In this document: positions 43,919 through 57,286 of the stretch, one piece after another
How the letters are laid out: every line of letters begins with the position of its first letter
How positions within the stretch are numbered: the stretch's first letter is position 1
Assembly: GCA_051025295.1 (NCBI GenBank)
Contig: JBMGJV010000010.1
Reading direction: 5' to 3' (one strand)
Source of the DNA: KBS-83 sp051025295
GTDB lineage: Bacteria > Acidobacteriota > Terriglobia > Terriglobales > Acidobacteriaceae
DNA length: 64,000 nucleotides
Position numbers and translations under genes: made by a program
The notes under the pieces: generated by a model
Seen by the model: only the letters and a program-made list of their open reading frames with translations
Database searches by the model: none
What the model was told of the DNA's origin: nothing

Positions 43919-45154
43919 CTAACGCGTGCTGCCCCGAGTTTCGAGCAGCACCGCGTCCGCCTCGTCTTTTGCGCCAGGGCCGCCATGAACGGTCTCAGGC
44001 GGATCGCTCGGGTTGTGCGGATTCTCCGACGAGTTGTCGTACACGACGCGCCAGTGCAGTGTTGCGCCTTTCGGCAACTGCACTGGTTGCTTATAGCGAT
44101 AGACCTCCACCCAGTCTGGATCCCAGCGTGGAATCGAAAGCAGCCAGATCTGCCGCCCCGCAGACGTGGTGGCGTAGACATCGAAGCTGCGTGCCAGGAA
44201 GTGCGCACGCGGGTAGATTGCGGTCACCTGCATGGCCGCAGTCAGCGGCACGCTGTCCTCGAGCGTGGTCGTCGCCGCACCGGTCGGCAAATTGATCGCG
44301 CCCTTGTGCTCGTAGCGGACCACGTGCGCTGTTGCCGGTGGGCGGGTCGCGCCGCGCTCATAGTAGAGCCCCACTTGGAACTTCAGATCGACGGTGCGCC
44401 CCGTCGTCTTCAGGTGAGCCTGCAGGAGCAGGTTCGTCTTCGCCGTAACCGGCCACTGTTCGCCCGCATGCAGCTCGACAGGTGCTGTTCCGGGCTGCCA
44501 GAAGATCAAGCCGGCATTTCCTGACATGTTCGCAACCGGCGGCTCAAGACTGCCGGGGTCCTGCACTGCCGTGCCGGTCGGATCGAATGTCAGCAGGACG
44601 CCGCGGACCGCTTGCGGCTCACTGGGCCGGATTGCAATCGCGCGCAGACGGTGCCCCTGCGCAGCGCCGGCCGGCAGGGAGACGGTCATAAAGATATCCG
44701 TGCCGCTGCCCGGAACGCTGACGGGAGCCGCGCTGGTCAGAATGGTGTCCGGCGACCCGAGCGTCCATTCGCTAGCCGGAGCTGCGGCGGGAGAACTCGG
44801 CGCGGCCGCGCCACCCGGAGCGCCTGCGCTGACCCAGGCGCGGATGGCCGCGAGCTCCTGATCGCTGAGCCGCCGCTCACCAACAAACTCACCCTTGCCT
44901 GGGGCGGGAAGCCATGGCGGCATGTAGCGGCTCTGCGTCACTTCCAGGATCTGCCCGCTCCACTGCTTGGCATCGTCGTAGCTCTGCAGATCGAAGGGAG
45001 CGCCGCCCTGCGGACTGTGGCAGCTTGCGCATTGATGCTGCAGGATCGGGGCGACCGAAGCATATGTTCCTGCTGCCTGCCCGGTGGCCACCATGCTCCC
45101 AGCGCAGCCCATTGACATCAGAGCGGCCAGGACGCCCAGGACTCGATTCTTCAC
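43919..45154 (-). CDS. Secreted cytochrome c / PHM-like copper-type monooxygenase relative, degenerate
   Basis: The protein has 411 residues from GTG 45154, which begins a signal peptide; ATG 45181 is an alternative. A single heme c motif CASCH lies at 42-46, and the preceding GCAGS could be a weak lipobox. The C-terminal part resembles ascorbate-dependent PHM-like monooxygenases of Acidobacteria and Planctomycetes: LLLQAHLKTTGRTVDLKFQ, then AIYPRAHFLARSFDVYA and YDNSSENPHNPSDPPETVHGG. In related proteins these read HYH, PHMHLRG and DEM. Here several copper ligands are replaced (H-L-K, R-A-H and DEAD), so catalysis in its usual form is doubtful. Confidence 0.72.
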   Translation of the reverse strand: MKNRVLGVLAALMSMGCAGSMVATGQAAGTYASVAPILQHQCASCHSPQGGAPFDLQSYDDAKQWSGQILEVTQSRYMPPWLPAPGKGEFVGERRLSDQELAAIRAWVSAGAPGGAAAPSSPAAAPASEWTLGSPDTILTSAAPVSVPGSGTDIFMTVSLPAGAAQGHRLRAIAIRPSEPQAVRGVLLTFDPTGTAVQDPGSLEPPVANMSGNAGLIFWQPGTAPVELHAGEQWPVTAKTNLLLQAHLKTTGRTVDLKFQVGLYYERGATRPPATAHVVRYEHKGAINLPTGAATTTLEDSVPLTAAMQVTAIYPRAHFLARSFDVYATTSAGRQIWLLSIPRWDPDWVEVYRYKQPVQLPKGATLHWRVVYDNSSENPHNPSDPPETVHGGPGAKDEADAVLLETRGSTR

Positions 45155-45325
45155 ACCTGTGAGGATACAGTCGGTGCGCATGGGGTTGTGCCGCAGTGTG
45201 CCGACGGTCCATTCAGGAACTTCGTAGCGCCGAAGTTGTACGGGCCAGTACGGACGCCCCATGCCCGCAACAGCGGCCCGGAGCTATGCTTGGCACAGCC
45301 CGCGCTCCTGGGGCAAAACCTTCGC

Positions 45326-46186
45326 ATGTCTCGCACGCCACTCACTCGTACGCTCCTCGCCACCCTTCCGGTCTGCGGCGCCCTGCTGTCCGGGATAGCG
45401 GGCATGCGTGGCTGGCCGATTCCCTTGAGCGTGCTCGCCATGGCCACTGTTGCTGCGGCCTGCTCGGCGATCTACTGGCCCGTTCCGGCAAAGGCGGCAG
45501 ACGACGACGCTTCCGTCGAGACCGTGACCGCTCCGTCCTTAGCTAGCGAATCACTTCCGATTGCCGCTGCCGCCGAACCAGCCGTCTCGCTGGCCCTCCA
45601 GTCGATGCCCCCTGAGCAGGGCAGTGTCGGCACGCGCGCCGACACCCTCGTGACCGGACAGGAACCCGAGACGGATCTGCTGACCGGGTTGCTGGCCCCG
45701 CAGGCCTTCTTCGCCCGCGTCACCAGCGAGTTGGATCGCTGTCGCGCTGCCGGCCAAACCGCAACGCTGATGATCTGCGACCTGGACCAGTTCCAGCGCG
45801 TGAACCAGCACCTTGGACTGATCGATGCCAACCAACTTCTGCGCCACATCGCGGACCGCTTTCGGGCGACAGTACGCGATCGCGATGTCCTTTCCAGGCT
45901 GGGCGGCGACGAGTTTGGCATCTTCTTCCCCGGCCTGACGCCGGAGACGGCAGAAAACCGTGTCCGCGATCTGCGCGCGGCTCTGCGCGATGCGGGTCTC
46001 GAGGCACTGCCAGCGGAGACGCCACAACTGACGGCTTCCCTGGGAATGAGCCACTTCCCGGCAGAAGGTCAGAGCATCGAGTCCCTGATGGCAATCGCCG
46101 ACCGCGGGTTAGCGGACGCGAAGCGCGAACGCGCGGAGACAGCCAACCGCCCTACCGCAGCCGCCCTCTTGCTGACTCGCTCCTGA
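45326..46186 (+). CDS. Membrane diguanylate cyclase (GGDEF)
   Basis: The 286-residue protein starts at ATG 45326. Two hydrophobic segments at about 8-25 and 31-52 anchor it. The GGDEF domain has DLLTGLLAPQAFFARV at its start and the active-site RLGGDEFGIFF near 195-205. An inhibitory I-site RDRD lies five residues before GGDEF. It should make cyclic di-GMP and be product-inhibited. The middle linker is Ala/Pro/Glu-rich. It is divergent from the cytochrome gene. Confidence 0.85.
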   Translation: MSRTPLTRTLLATLPVCGALLSGIAGMRGWPIPLSVLAMATVAAACSAIYWPVPAKAADDDASVETVTAPSLASESLPIAAAAEPAVSLALQSMPPEQGSVGTRADTLVTGQEPETDLLTGLLAPQAFFARVTSELDRCRAAGQTATLMICDLDQFQRVNQHLGLIDANQLLRHIADRFRATVRDRDVLSRLGGDEFGIFFPGLTPETAENRVRDLRAALRDAGLEALPAETPQLTASLGMSHFPAEGQSIESLMAIADRGLADAKRERAETANRPTAAALLLTRS

Positions 46187-46250
46187 TCCCGTCCAAGCCA
46201 ATTGCAGACGGTGCTTGCATCCTCCTCGCAGGGGCATCAGGCTTAAGGCA

Positions 46251-46916
46251 ATGCGCCGCTCTCTCCTGCTCTGCTCTGCCCTGCTCTTCATCTCCGCGCT
46301 CTGCCCGGCAACTACTCCCGCTCAGCAAGCCGCCACTTCGCCAGCGCGGGCGACCAGTACGCCTTACAGTGGCGACCTGTCCATCTTTGAAACGCCGGGA
46401 CGCGACCAGCGACTGCAGATCGGCCGCGTGATGGATCTCCTTGGCTTGAAGCCCGGCCGTTCGGTCGCGGATATCGGAGCCGGTTCCGGCTGGTTCACCG
46501 TGCGGGCCGCGCGTCGGGTCGCCCCCGGCGGAACCGTCTATGCGGAGGACATCAACCCGGCGGCAGTGAGCCACATTCGCGAGCGGGCGGAACAGGAGCA
46601 CCTCGCTAATGTTCAGGTGGTCGAAGGTACGTCGGACGACCCGAAGCTGCCGCCCGCGAGCGTTGACGCCGTCATGCTGCTGAAGGTCTACCACGAGATC
46701 GCACAGCCAGAGTCGCTTCTCGCCCACCTGCGCCCGGCGCTACGGCCCGGCGCGAAGATCGGGATCATCGACCGGAACGGCAATGGAGCAGATCACGGCC
46801 TCGACGAGAAGGTGGTCACCCGTGAGCTGGAACAGGCAGGCTTCCTTGTCAGCGGCCGATACACTTTCACGAAGGCCGACGGCCAGGACTACTTCCTCAT
46901 CTTCACCGCGAAGTAG
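46251..46916 (+). CDS. Class I SAM-dependent methyltransferase with signal peptide
   Basis: The 221-residue protein starts with a signal peptide (MRRSLLLCSALLFISALCPATTPAQ). It then has the SAM-binding motif VADIGAGSGWFTVRAA near 87-102 and the acidic residue after the second strand (VYAEDINPAAV). VDAVMLLKVYHEIAQPESLL and IGIIDRNGNG complete the Rossmann fold. SAM is not normally present outside the cytoplasm, so the export signal is odd and the target is unknown. Confidence 0.82.
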   Translation: MRRSLLLCSALLFISALCPATTPAQQAATSPARATSTPYSGDLSIFETPGRDQRLQIGRVMDLLGLKPGRSVADIGAGSGWFTVRAARRVAPGGTVYAEDINPAAVSHIRERAEQEHLANVQVVEGTSDDPKLPPASVDAVMLLKVYHEIAQPESLLAHLRPALRPGAKIGIIDRNGNGADHGLDEKVVTRELEQAGFLVSGRYTFTKADGQDYFLIFTAK

Positions 46917-46925
46917 TCGGGCGCG

Positions 46926-49718
46926 TCAGCCAGTGTTGCGTAGCCCTGCGGAGATGCCATTGATCGTCGCTCCAAGTGCGCGCTTCAATGCGTCCGAGTC
47001 GTCACCGCTCCGCTTGCGCCGCAGCAGCTCCACCTGCAGCAGGCTCATCGGGTCCACGTACGGATTGCGCAATCGAATCGACCGCGCCAGCACCGGATTC
47101 GATTCGAGCAGCACGCGCTGACCAGTTATCTGGAGAATGGCGCGTTCCGTTCGTTCGAACTCGTCTTCGAGAGTGCGGAAGACCCGTTCGCGAAGCTCGC
47201 GGTCATCGACCAGCTCACTGTAAAGGCGGGCGATGCCGAAGTCCGACTTGGCGAGCGCCATCTCGACGTTGCGGATCAGGTCGATGAACAGCGGAAAGCT
47301 GGCCATCATCGAGCGCAGCAAGCCCAGGTCGCGTTCGGCAAATTGGCTTAACGCATGCCCCACACCGAACCACGCCGGCAGTTGGTGCCGGCTCTGCGTC
47401 CAGCCGAAGACCCACGGGATGGCGCGCAGATCCCCCAGACTTCGTTTGCCACTTCGCCGCGAGGGCCGCGACCCGATCCGCACATTTTCGAGTTCCGCGA
47501 CGGGCGTCGCCTGCTCGAAGTACTCGAGCAACTCGGGATCGTCGACGACGTGCTTGCGGTAGAAGGTGAAGCTCTCGTTCGAGAGCGTATTCATGGCCTC
47601 CTCCCAGGCCGGCTGCATGCGCCCGCTCAGCGGTGCACCCGGCAGCCGATCGTTCGGTCGCGCCAGCGCATCGAGTGCGGCTGCCAGCATCAGCTCCAGG
47701 TTGCGTTCGGCCAGCACAACATCGCCGTACTTGAAGCTGAGCACCTCGCCCTGTTCCGTGATTCGCAACTCTCCATCGAACGCATCGAACGGTTGCGCGT
47801 AGATCGAGCGATGCGTCGGACCGCCGCCACGGCCGACCGTACCGCCGCGGCCATGGAAGAGTCGCAGCCGCACCTCGCACTCGCGCGCCACCTCATGCAG
47901 GGCACGATGCGCGCGGTAGATCTCCCACGTGCTCGTCAGCATGCCGCCGTCCTTGTTCGAATCGGAGTAGCCCAGCATGATCTCCTGCGTGTTGTTCCAG
48001 GAGGCCAGCAGCTCGCGATACTCCGGCGCGCTCCATAACGCACGGCATATCTCAGGCGCGCGCTGCAGATCTTCGATGGATTCGAACAGTGGGACTGGCA
48101 TTAATCCGTGAAGCCCCTTGCCTCCCTCGACCTGCACACCGGCGATGCGCGCCAGACCCACGACACGCAGCACATCCTCGCTCGACGCTGCCCCGCTGAT
48201 CACGTAGTGGCGAATCGCCTCTCGATAGGGCCCCTGCTGCAGCCGCGCAACCGCGCGAAACGTGTTCAGCACGTCCTCGCTCTCCGGGGCCAGGCTCTCC
48301 GCGGCCTTGCCCTCGACGGCTGCGCAACCCACCGCCGCGCTCACCTGCTCCACGGCCTGGCGGTGCAGCTTCGCGTGCTGGCGAACATCCAGCGTGTGCA
48401 GGTGCAGTCCGAAGGTCCGCAGTTCGATCAGCAGCGGGTCCACCAGCTCGGCCGCAATCCGTTCACCGCGATTTTCGGCTAGGCTCTGGCGCAGGAGCAG
48501 CAGATCTTCGCGAAACTCGGCCGCATCCCGGTACGGAGCGAGCGACGTCGACTCTCCTGCATGCCCGTCCAGCCGCTGCTGAACGGAGCGCAGGAACTGG
48601 CGATACCTCTCCAGTCCATAACGCTCTGCGCTCGTTTGCATCGACGCCGGAACCTGGGCCAGGTAGCGTTCAAGCTGCTGGTTGAGAGCGCTGCTGATAT
48701 CCACCTGCTGAACCGAGTTCGTCAGCAGATCGAACAAGGACTGCACCTCGTCCCGGTAAAAGCCAAGGATGTGCTCGCGCGCATCGCGGAGCGCCTCTTC
48801 CGTCACCTCTGGTGTGACAAATGGATTGCCGTCGCGGTCACCGCCGATCCACGAGCCGAAGCTCAGCATTAGCGGCATGTCTGCAGGCGGAAGTACCCGT
48901 CCGTACTCGGCGGCAAACGCGGCCGCCAGTTCAGCGTAGAGCGCCGGCACGGTCGCAAAGATGGAGGCGCGGTAGAGGTCCAACCCCATCTTGACCTCGT
49001 CGCTCACCAGCGGGCGGCGCGCACGCACTTCATCTGTTTGCCAAAGCGCCGTGATCTCGGCAGCGATGGCCGTCTGCAGGCGGTCAAGCTCCACGTCCGG
49101 CAGCGGGATGCGGTCCAGTTCCTCGAGCAGAGCGCCCAGCCGACGCCGCTTGTAGAGCACGGACCGCCGTGCAACCTCCGTCGGGTGCGCCGTGAACACC
49201 GGCGTGATGTGCAGCCGCTGCATGTACCCGAGCGCGGCATCGGCGTCGATGCCGGCAAGCCGCATCGCGCGCAGCGTTCCGCGAAACGAGCCGCGCTGCA
49301 CTGCGGTTTGCGCCGCGCCATCGTCGGACTCAAGCTGCAGGGAGACGCGGCGGCGCTTGCGGTGGTTCGTCTCCGCCAGGTTGATCAGTTCGAAGTAGTA
49401 GGCGAACGCACGCGTGATCTGGTAGGCATCCGGCAGGTCAAGGCCGTCCACCACGGCCATCTGCTGCTGCAGCAGATCCTCGGCCCGTTGCGCTTCGCCA
49501 TTCGCTGCGGCTTCTCGCCTCTCGATCGAGAGCTGGCGCAGGTGCTCTTCCAGACCGAAGAGGCGCTCGCCGGCCTGCTCGCGCAGCACATCGCCCAGCA
49601 GCATGCCGAGCGACCGCACATCACGGCGGAGCGGCACTTCCTTCAGGTCACCCGTGCGCGCTTCCAGCTCCTCAAGTCGCGACGCCCAGCTCTCTGGCTT
49701 CCACAGCAGGGGGCTCAT
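46926..49718 (-). CDS. ppc: Phosphoenolpyruvate carboxylase
   Basis: The 930-residue protein starts at ATG 49718 after GGAGG (5 nt); the longer frame to 49892 overlaps the divergent promoter. The catalytic His is in FTAHPTEVARRS near 165, and FHGRGGTVGRGGGPTH, GYSDSNKDGGMLTS and the C-terminal RNTG are diagnostic. It makes oxaloacetate from PEP and bicarbonate to refill the TCA cycle. It lies divergent from glutamate synthase, consistent with supplying carbon skeletons for nitrogen assimilation. Confidence 0.95.
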   Translation of the reverse strand: MSPLLWKPESWASRLEELEARTGDLKEVPLRRDVRSLGMLLGDVLREQAGERLFGLEEHLRQLSIERREAAANGEAQRAEDLLQQQMAVVDGLDLPDAYQITRAFAYYFELINLAETNHRKRRRVSLQLESDDGAAQTAVQRGSFRGTLRAMRLAGIDADAALGYMQRLHITPVFTAHPTEVARRSVLYKRRRLGALLEELDRIPLPDVELDRLQTAIAAEITALWQTDEVRARRPLVSDEVKMGLDLYRASIFATVPALYAELAAAFAAEYGRVLPPADMPLMLSFGSWIGGDRDGNPFVTPEVTEEALRDAREHILGFYRDEVQSLFDLLTNSVQQVDISSALNQQLERYLAQVPASMQTSAERYGLERYRQFLRSVQQRLDGHAGESTSLAPYRDAAEFREDLLLLRQSLAENRGERIAAELVDPLLIELRTFGLHLHTLDVRQHAKLHRQAVEQVSAAVGCAAVEGKAAESLAPESEDVLNTFRAVARLQQGPYREAIRHYVISGAASSEDVLRVVGLARIAGVQVEGGKGLHGLMPVPLFESIEDLQRAPEICRALWSAPEYRELLASWNNTQEIMLGYSDSNKDGGMLTSTWEIYRAHRALHEVARECEVRLRLFHGRGGTVGRGGGPTHRSIYAQPFDAFDGELRITEQGEVLSFKYGDVVLAERNLELMLAAALDALARPNDRLPGAPLSGRMQPAWEEAMNTLSNESFTFYRKHVVDDPELLEYFEQATPVAELENVRIGSRPSRRSGKRSLGDLRAIPWVFGWTQSRHQLPAWFGVGHALSQFAERDLGLLRSMMASFPLFIDLIRNVEMALAKSDFGIARLYSELVDDRELRERVFRTLEDEFERTERAILQITGQRVLLESNPVLARSIRLRNPYVDPMSLLQVELLRRKRSGDDSDALKRALGATINGISAGLRNTG

Positions 49719-49841
49719 TGTGCCTCCAGTATGCGGCATTTGGCAGTCGCGGTTCCTTGGCCGTGAGAGCCAGGGCTGCCCGATGCGGAAAAGCTCCCAA
49801 AAAGCCCACGAATCATAGGTGCTATGGACAACGAATCGGCT

Positions 49842-49847
49842 TATATT
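49842..49847 (+). promoter_or_regulatory. -10-like element close to the gltB start
   Basis: TATATT (49842-49847) lies only 5 bp before the ATG at 49853, and no Shine-Dalgarno sequence is present. No consensus -35 is seen at the right distance. A leaderless mRNA is possible. Confidence 0.3.
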
Positions 49848-49852
49848 GAACC

Positions 49853-54265
<4,413 letters not shown>

Positions 54266-54288
54266 AGATTGCGCTGTGTCCGTGCCGC

Positions 54289-56886
54289 TTATCGTGAAAG
54301 CGCCGGCGCGGGCCGCAGCGCCTGGATGGCGGCGCTGAGATCCTCGGCAAGCTGCGCTTTGCGGGTGTCCTCGAGCGGCTTCCCCGCCTCCGTGAGATAG
54401 AAGACGTCCACTGCCAACTCGCCCTCAGTGTCGATGAGAGCGACGCGGATATCGCAACCGTGCATCGCGATGCCTGATGCAATGGCCCGCAGCAGCCCCG
54501 GCCCGTCCTGCGCCACTACCTGCATCACTGTGCTCGCGGCGGACGCCGTGTCATCGAACGAAATGCGCGTCTCCACCTGCATCTTCACCGGCGCGGTCGC
54601 CAGATGACGACGTGCACGCATCATGCCGTCCACCGACGCACGCCTCGTCACTGCGTCCATTACTTTCTGCGTGAAGCGGCTGAACTCGGATGGGTTCAGC
54701 TCTAGCGTGCCAAATGAGTCGGCGAAGAGAAAGCTGTCGACGACCACACCAGCCTCGTTTGCAAACGCCTCTGCCTTCACGATGTTCATGCCCAAGGCAG
54801 AGAGCGCACCCGCCAGATCGGCGAACAGCATCGGGCGATCCTTCGCAATCAGCACAAGCTCGAACAGGTGCCGCGCCTTCCGCAGGGAGAGCTGCGCTGG
54901 CTGGCGCTCAAGCTGTGCCGACATGTCCAGGTGCGCACGAATCTGCTCCGGCAGGCGTGTCTGCACATACCGCTGAGGCAAGCCTTCAAGGAAGCGCTTC
55001 ATCTGGTCGACACGATCCGGAACAGTGGAGGTGATGCGTCGCAGCAGCGCCGGATCGAGCGATGCGTGATAGCGCTCCTCGTCCACGCTGCGGTCCATCC
55101 AGTTCGATGTGGCGATGAAGAGCTGCCACAGATTCTCCGCCTTCCATGGTGTCAGCGCTTCGGGATTTACAGCCCGCACATCCGCGTACGTCATCAGGCA
55201 GAGCATACGCAGCCGCGTCGGAGTCGCTACCTTCTCGGCGAGCGCGCGCAGTGTCTCAGGATCGAAGATGTCGCGGCGCAATGCGGCCGACATCACCAGG
55301 TGGTCGCGGATGAGAGCGAGAATCGTCTCTCGTTCTTCAGGCTCGAACTCCATTCGATCGAGCACGGCTTCGGCCAGCTCCACACTCTGGGTCGTGTGCT
55401 CGCCGGAACGGCTGGCCTTTCCCGTGTCGTGCAGCAGAAGCGCGAAGAGCAGCAGCTCCAGCCGGTCGATCTCCAGCAGCAACCCCGCAAATCGTCGCTC
55501 CCAGTCCTGTTCCACCTGTTCGAGCGCGTGTACGTTCTCGATGGTCAGGAAGGTGTGCTCATCGACGGTGTAGCGATGGTACGAGTCGCGAATGACCAGT
55601 GCGTCGATGCCGTGGAACTCCGGAATCAGCATCTCGAGCACGCCGAGTGTGTGCATCGCGCGCAGAGCGGCTGCTCCGTGGCGGCCCAGCAGAATGCGCT
55701 GCAATGCAGTGCGAAGGAACGGTCCCTCGGGCAAATGCAGGTTCAGTTCCGGCAAGGCATCGCTCAGCGCGCTCTCGGCACGCGAGCTAAGCCGATGCCC
55801 CTGCTCAGCAATCTCGGCAAAGACACGTAGCATCGCTTCGGGATCGATGCCGCCGGCCTCGCTTTCATACTCGATTCGCCCATCGCTGATGGTGAACGGC
55901 GTGCCTTCGAGCGGTAGCGATCGGCGTCGCCGGGGGAAGAAACTGCGCGCTGGTGCTGGTGGCTCGAGTAGTGCTCCAACACTGCGTGAAATAGTGCGCG
56001 CATGGCGGTAGTAGGTGCGCATCCAGTACGCAGCGTCCGCTGGACTTGTGTCCGCGACCCCGACATGCGCCGCGCTTGCCTCATCCTGCGCGTGCCAGCT
56101 CAGGATGTTGTCGTCGCGCCGCGTGCGGAGATGCAGAAAGCAGCGCGTCGCGCTCAGGAAGGTAATGGCAGACTGCGCGTCCGGCTCCAGCCGCAACTGA
56201 TCCTGTGCGGGCCAGCCACGCGCGGAACGCATGTGGCTCAGCGCGCGAATCCAGCACACAGTATGGTGATCCCGCATACCACCTGGCGCCTCTTTTACGT
56301 TTGGCTCCAGGTGAAAGATGGTGCCGCCGAACCGTGCATGCCGCTCTGCCAGCCCGCGCCGCAACAGCCTCTGGATGCTCTCGCTCTCACGTGACAGCAC
56401 GGCGGGAACGATCTTGTCATGGAGCAGTGCGAATGACGCGGCGTCGCCAGTGACGAGTCGCTGATCCAGCAGAGACAGCGTGAATTCGTAGTTCTCCGGC
56501 GCGAAACGCTCGCACTCGCGAACCGTGCGTGTCGATGTGCTGGCCCGTAGCCCTGCATCCCACAGCGCCTGGCTCACACTGCGGATCAGCTCACGTGCAT
56601 TGCTCTCGATGCGCGGCTCGGCACAGACGAAGAGCAGGTCGATGTCCGAGTAGGGGAACAACTCCCGGCGCCCGTAGCCCCCTGTGGCGACAACAGCAAT
56701 CCCGCGGGAGGCAGCATGACCGCTTGCCTCAGACCACAGGGAGGTGACCAGCGCGTCCACGGCCGCAGTGCGCGCATGCAGGCAGGAGAGGCCGTCGCCG
56801 GTGCGAGAGAATGCCGCGCTTGACTCAGCAAAGGCGGCACGGTATCGATCTGTGGCGGTAGTGACGAAGGATGGGGAGTGCGCCAT
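54289..56886 (-). CDS. glnD: Bifunctional [protein-PII] uridylyltransferase/uridylyl-removing enzyme GlnD
   Basis: The 865-residue protein has a nucleotidyltransferase domain with GGYGRRELFPYSDIDLLF near 70-86 (the GG and D-x-D residues), a PII-associated helical region, an HD phosphohydrolase domain (VDEHTFLTIENVHAL and LLLHDTGKA near 420-490), and two C-terminal ACT domains for glutamine sensing. It adds or removes UMP on PII by glutamine level. It lies 36 bp downstream of glnB on the same strand, forming amtB-glnB-glnD. Confidence 0.93.
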   Translation of the reverse strand: MAHSPSFVTTATDRYRAAFAESSAAFSRTGDGLSCLHARTAAVDALVTSLWSEASGHAASRGIAVVATGGYGRRELFPYSDIDLLFVCAEPRIESNARELIRSVSQALWDAGLRASTSTRTVRECERFAPENYEFTLSLLDQRLVTGDAASFALLHDKIVPAVLSRESESIQRLLRRGLAERHARFGGTIFHLEPNVKEAPGGMRDHHTVCWIRALSHMRSARGWPAQDQLRLEPDAQSAITFLSATRCFLHLRTRRDDNILSWHAQDEASAAHVGVADTSPADAAYWMRTYYRHARTISRSVGALLEPPAPARSFFPRRRRSLPLEGTPFTISDGRIEYESEAGGIDPEAMLRVFAEIAEQGHRLSSRAESALSDALPELNLHLPEGPFLRTALQRILLGRHGAAALRAMHTLGVLEMLIPEFHGIDALVIRDSYHRYTVDEHTFLTIENVHALEQVEQDWERRFAGLLLEIDRLELLLFALLLHDTGKASRSGEHTTQSVELAEAVLDRMEFEPEERETILALIRDHLVMSAALRRDIFDPETLRALAEKVATPTRLRMLCLMTYADVRAVNPEALTPWKAENLWQLFIATSNWMDRSVDEERYHASLDPALLRRITSTVPDRVDQMKRFLEGLPQRYVQTRLPEQIRAHLDMSAQLERQPAQLSLRKARHLFELVLIAKDRPMLFADLAGALSALGMNIVKAEAFANEAGVVVDSFLFADSFGTLELNPSEFSRFTQKVMDAVTRRASVDGMMRARRHLATAPVKMQVETRISFDDTASAASTVMQVVAQDGPGLLRAIASGIAMHGCDIRVALIDTEGELAVDVFYLTEAGKPLEDTRKAQLAEDLSAAIQALRPAPALSR

Positions 56887-56922
56887 GTGCAGGAGTCTCC
56901 TTCGCGAAAGCCTGGGTCGAAC

Positions 56923-57261
56923 TTAGAGAGCGGTGTCTCCGCGCTCGTCATTACGGATGCGGATAGCTTCATCGATCCGCGAGATGAAGATCTTTCCATC
57001 GCCAATGTGACCAGTGCGCGCGGTATTGGCAATCGTGCTGATTACTTTTTCTGCTGCGTCGTCGTGCACCACGAGCTCGATCTTGATCTTCGGCAGAAGG
57101 TCGACCGTGTACTCGCGGCCGCGATAGAACTCAGTATGACCCTTCTGGCGTCCGTGACCGCGCGCCTCCAGAATGGTCATTCCTTCGACGCCGATCTCGA
57201 TCAGCGCCTCCTTCACAGCGTCCAGCCGCGACGGCTGGATGATTGCCTCAATCTTCTGCAT
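56923..57261 (-). CDS. glnB: PII nitrogen regulatory protein
   Basis: The 112-residue protein is a canonical PII: MQKIEAIIQPSRLDAVKEAL, ARGHGRQKGHTEFYRG, and the T-loop GREYTVDLLPKIKIE with Tyr51 for uridylylation. TGHIGDGKIFI is the ATP-binding motif. A GAGGAG site precedes ATG. It lies between amtB and glnD, as in many bacteria where PII binds AmtB to close it. glnK would be an equally fair symbol. Confidence 0.94.
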   Translation of the reverse strand: MQKIEAIIQPSRLDAVKEALIEIGVEGMTILEARGHGRQKGHTEFYRGREYTVDLLPKIKIELVVHDDAAEKVISTIANTARTGHIGDGKIFISRIDEAIRIRNDERGDTAL

Positions 57262-57286
57262 GCATCTCCTCGTCGTGGACTGCGCC

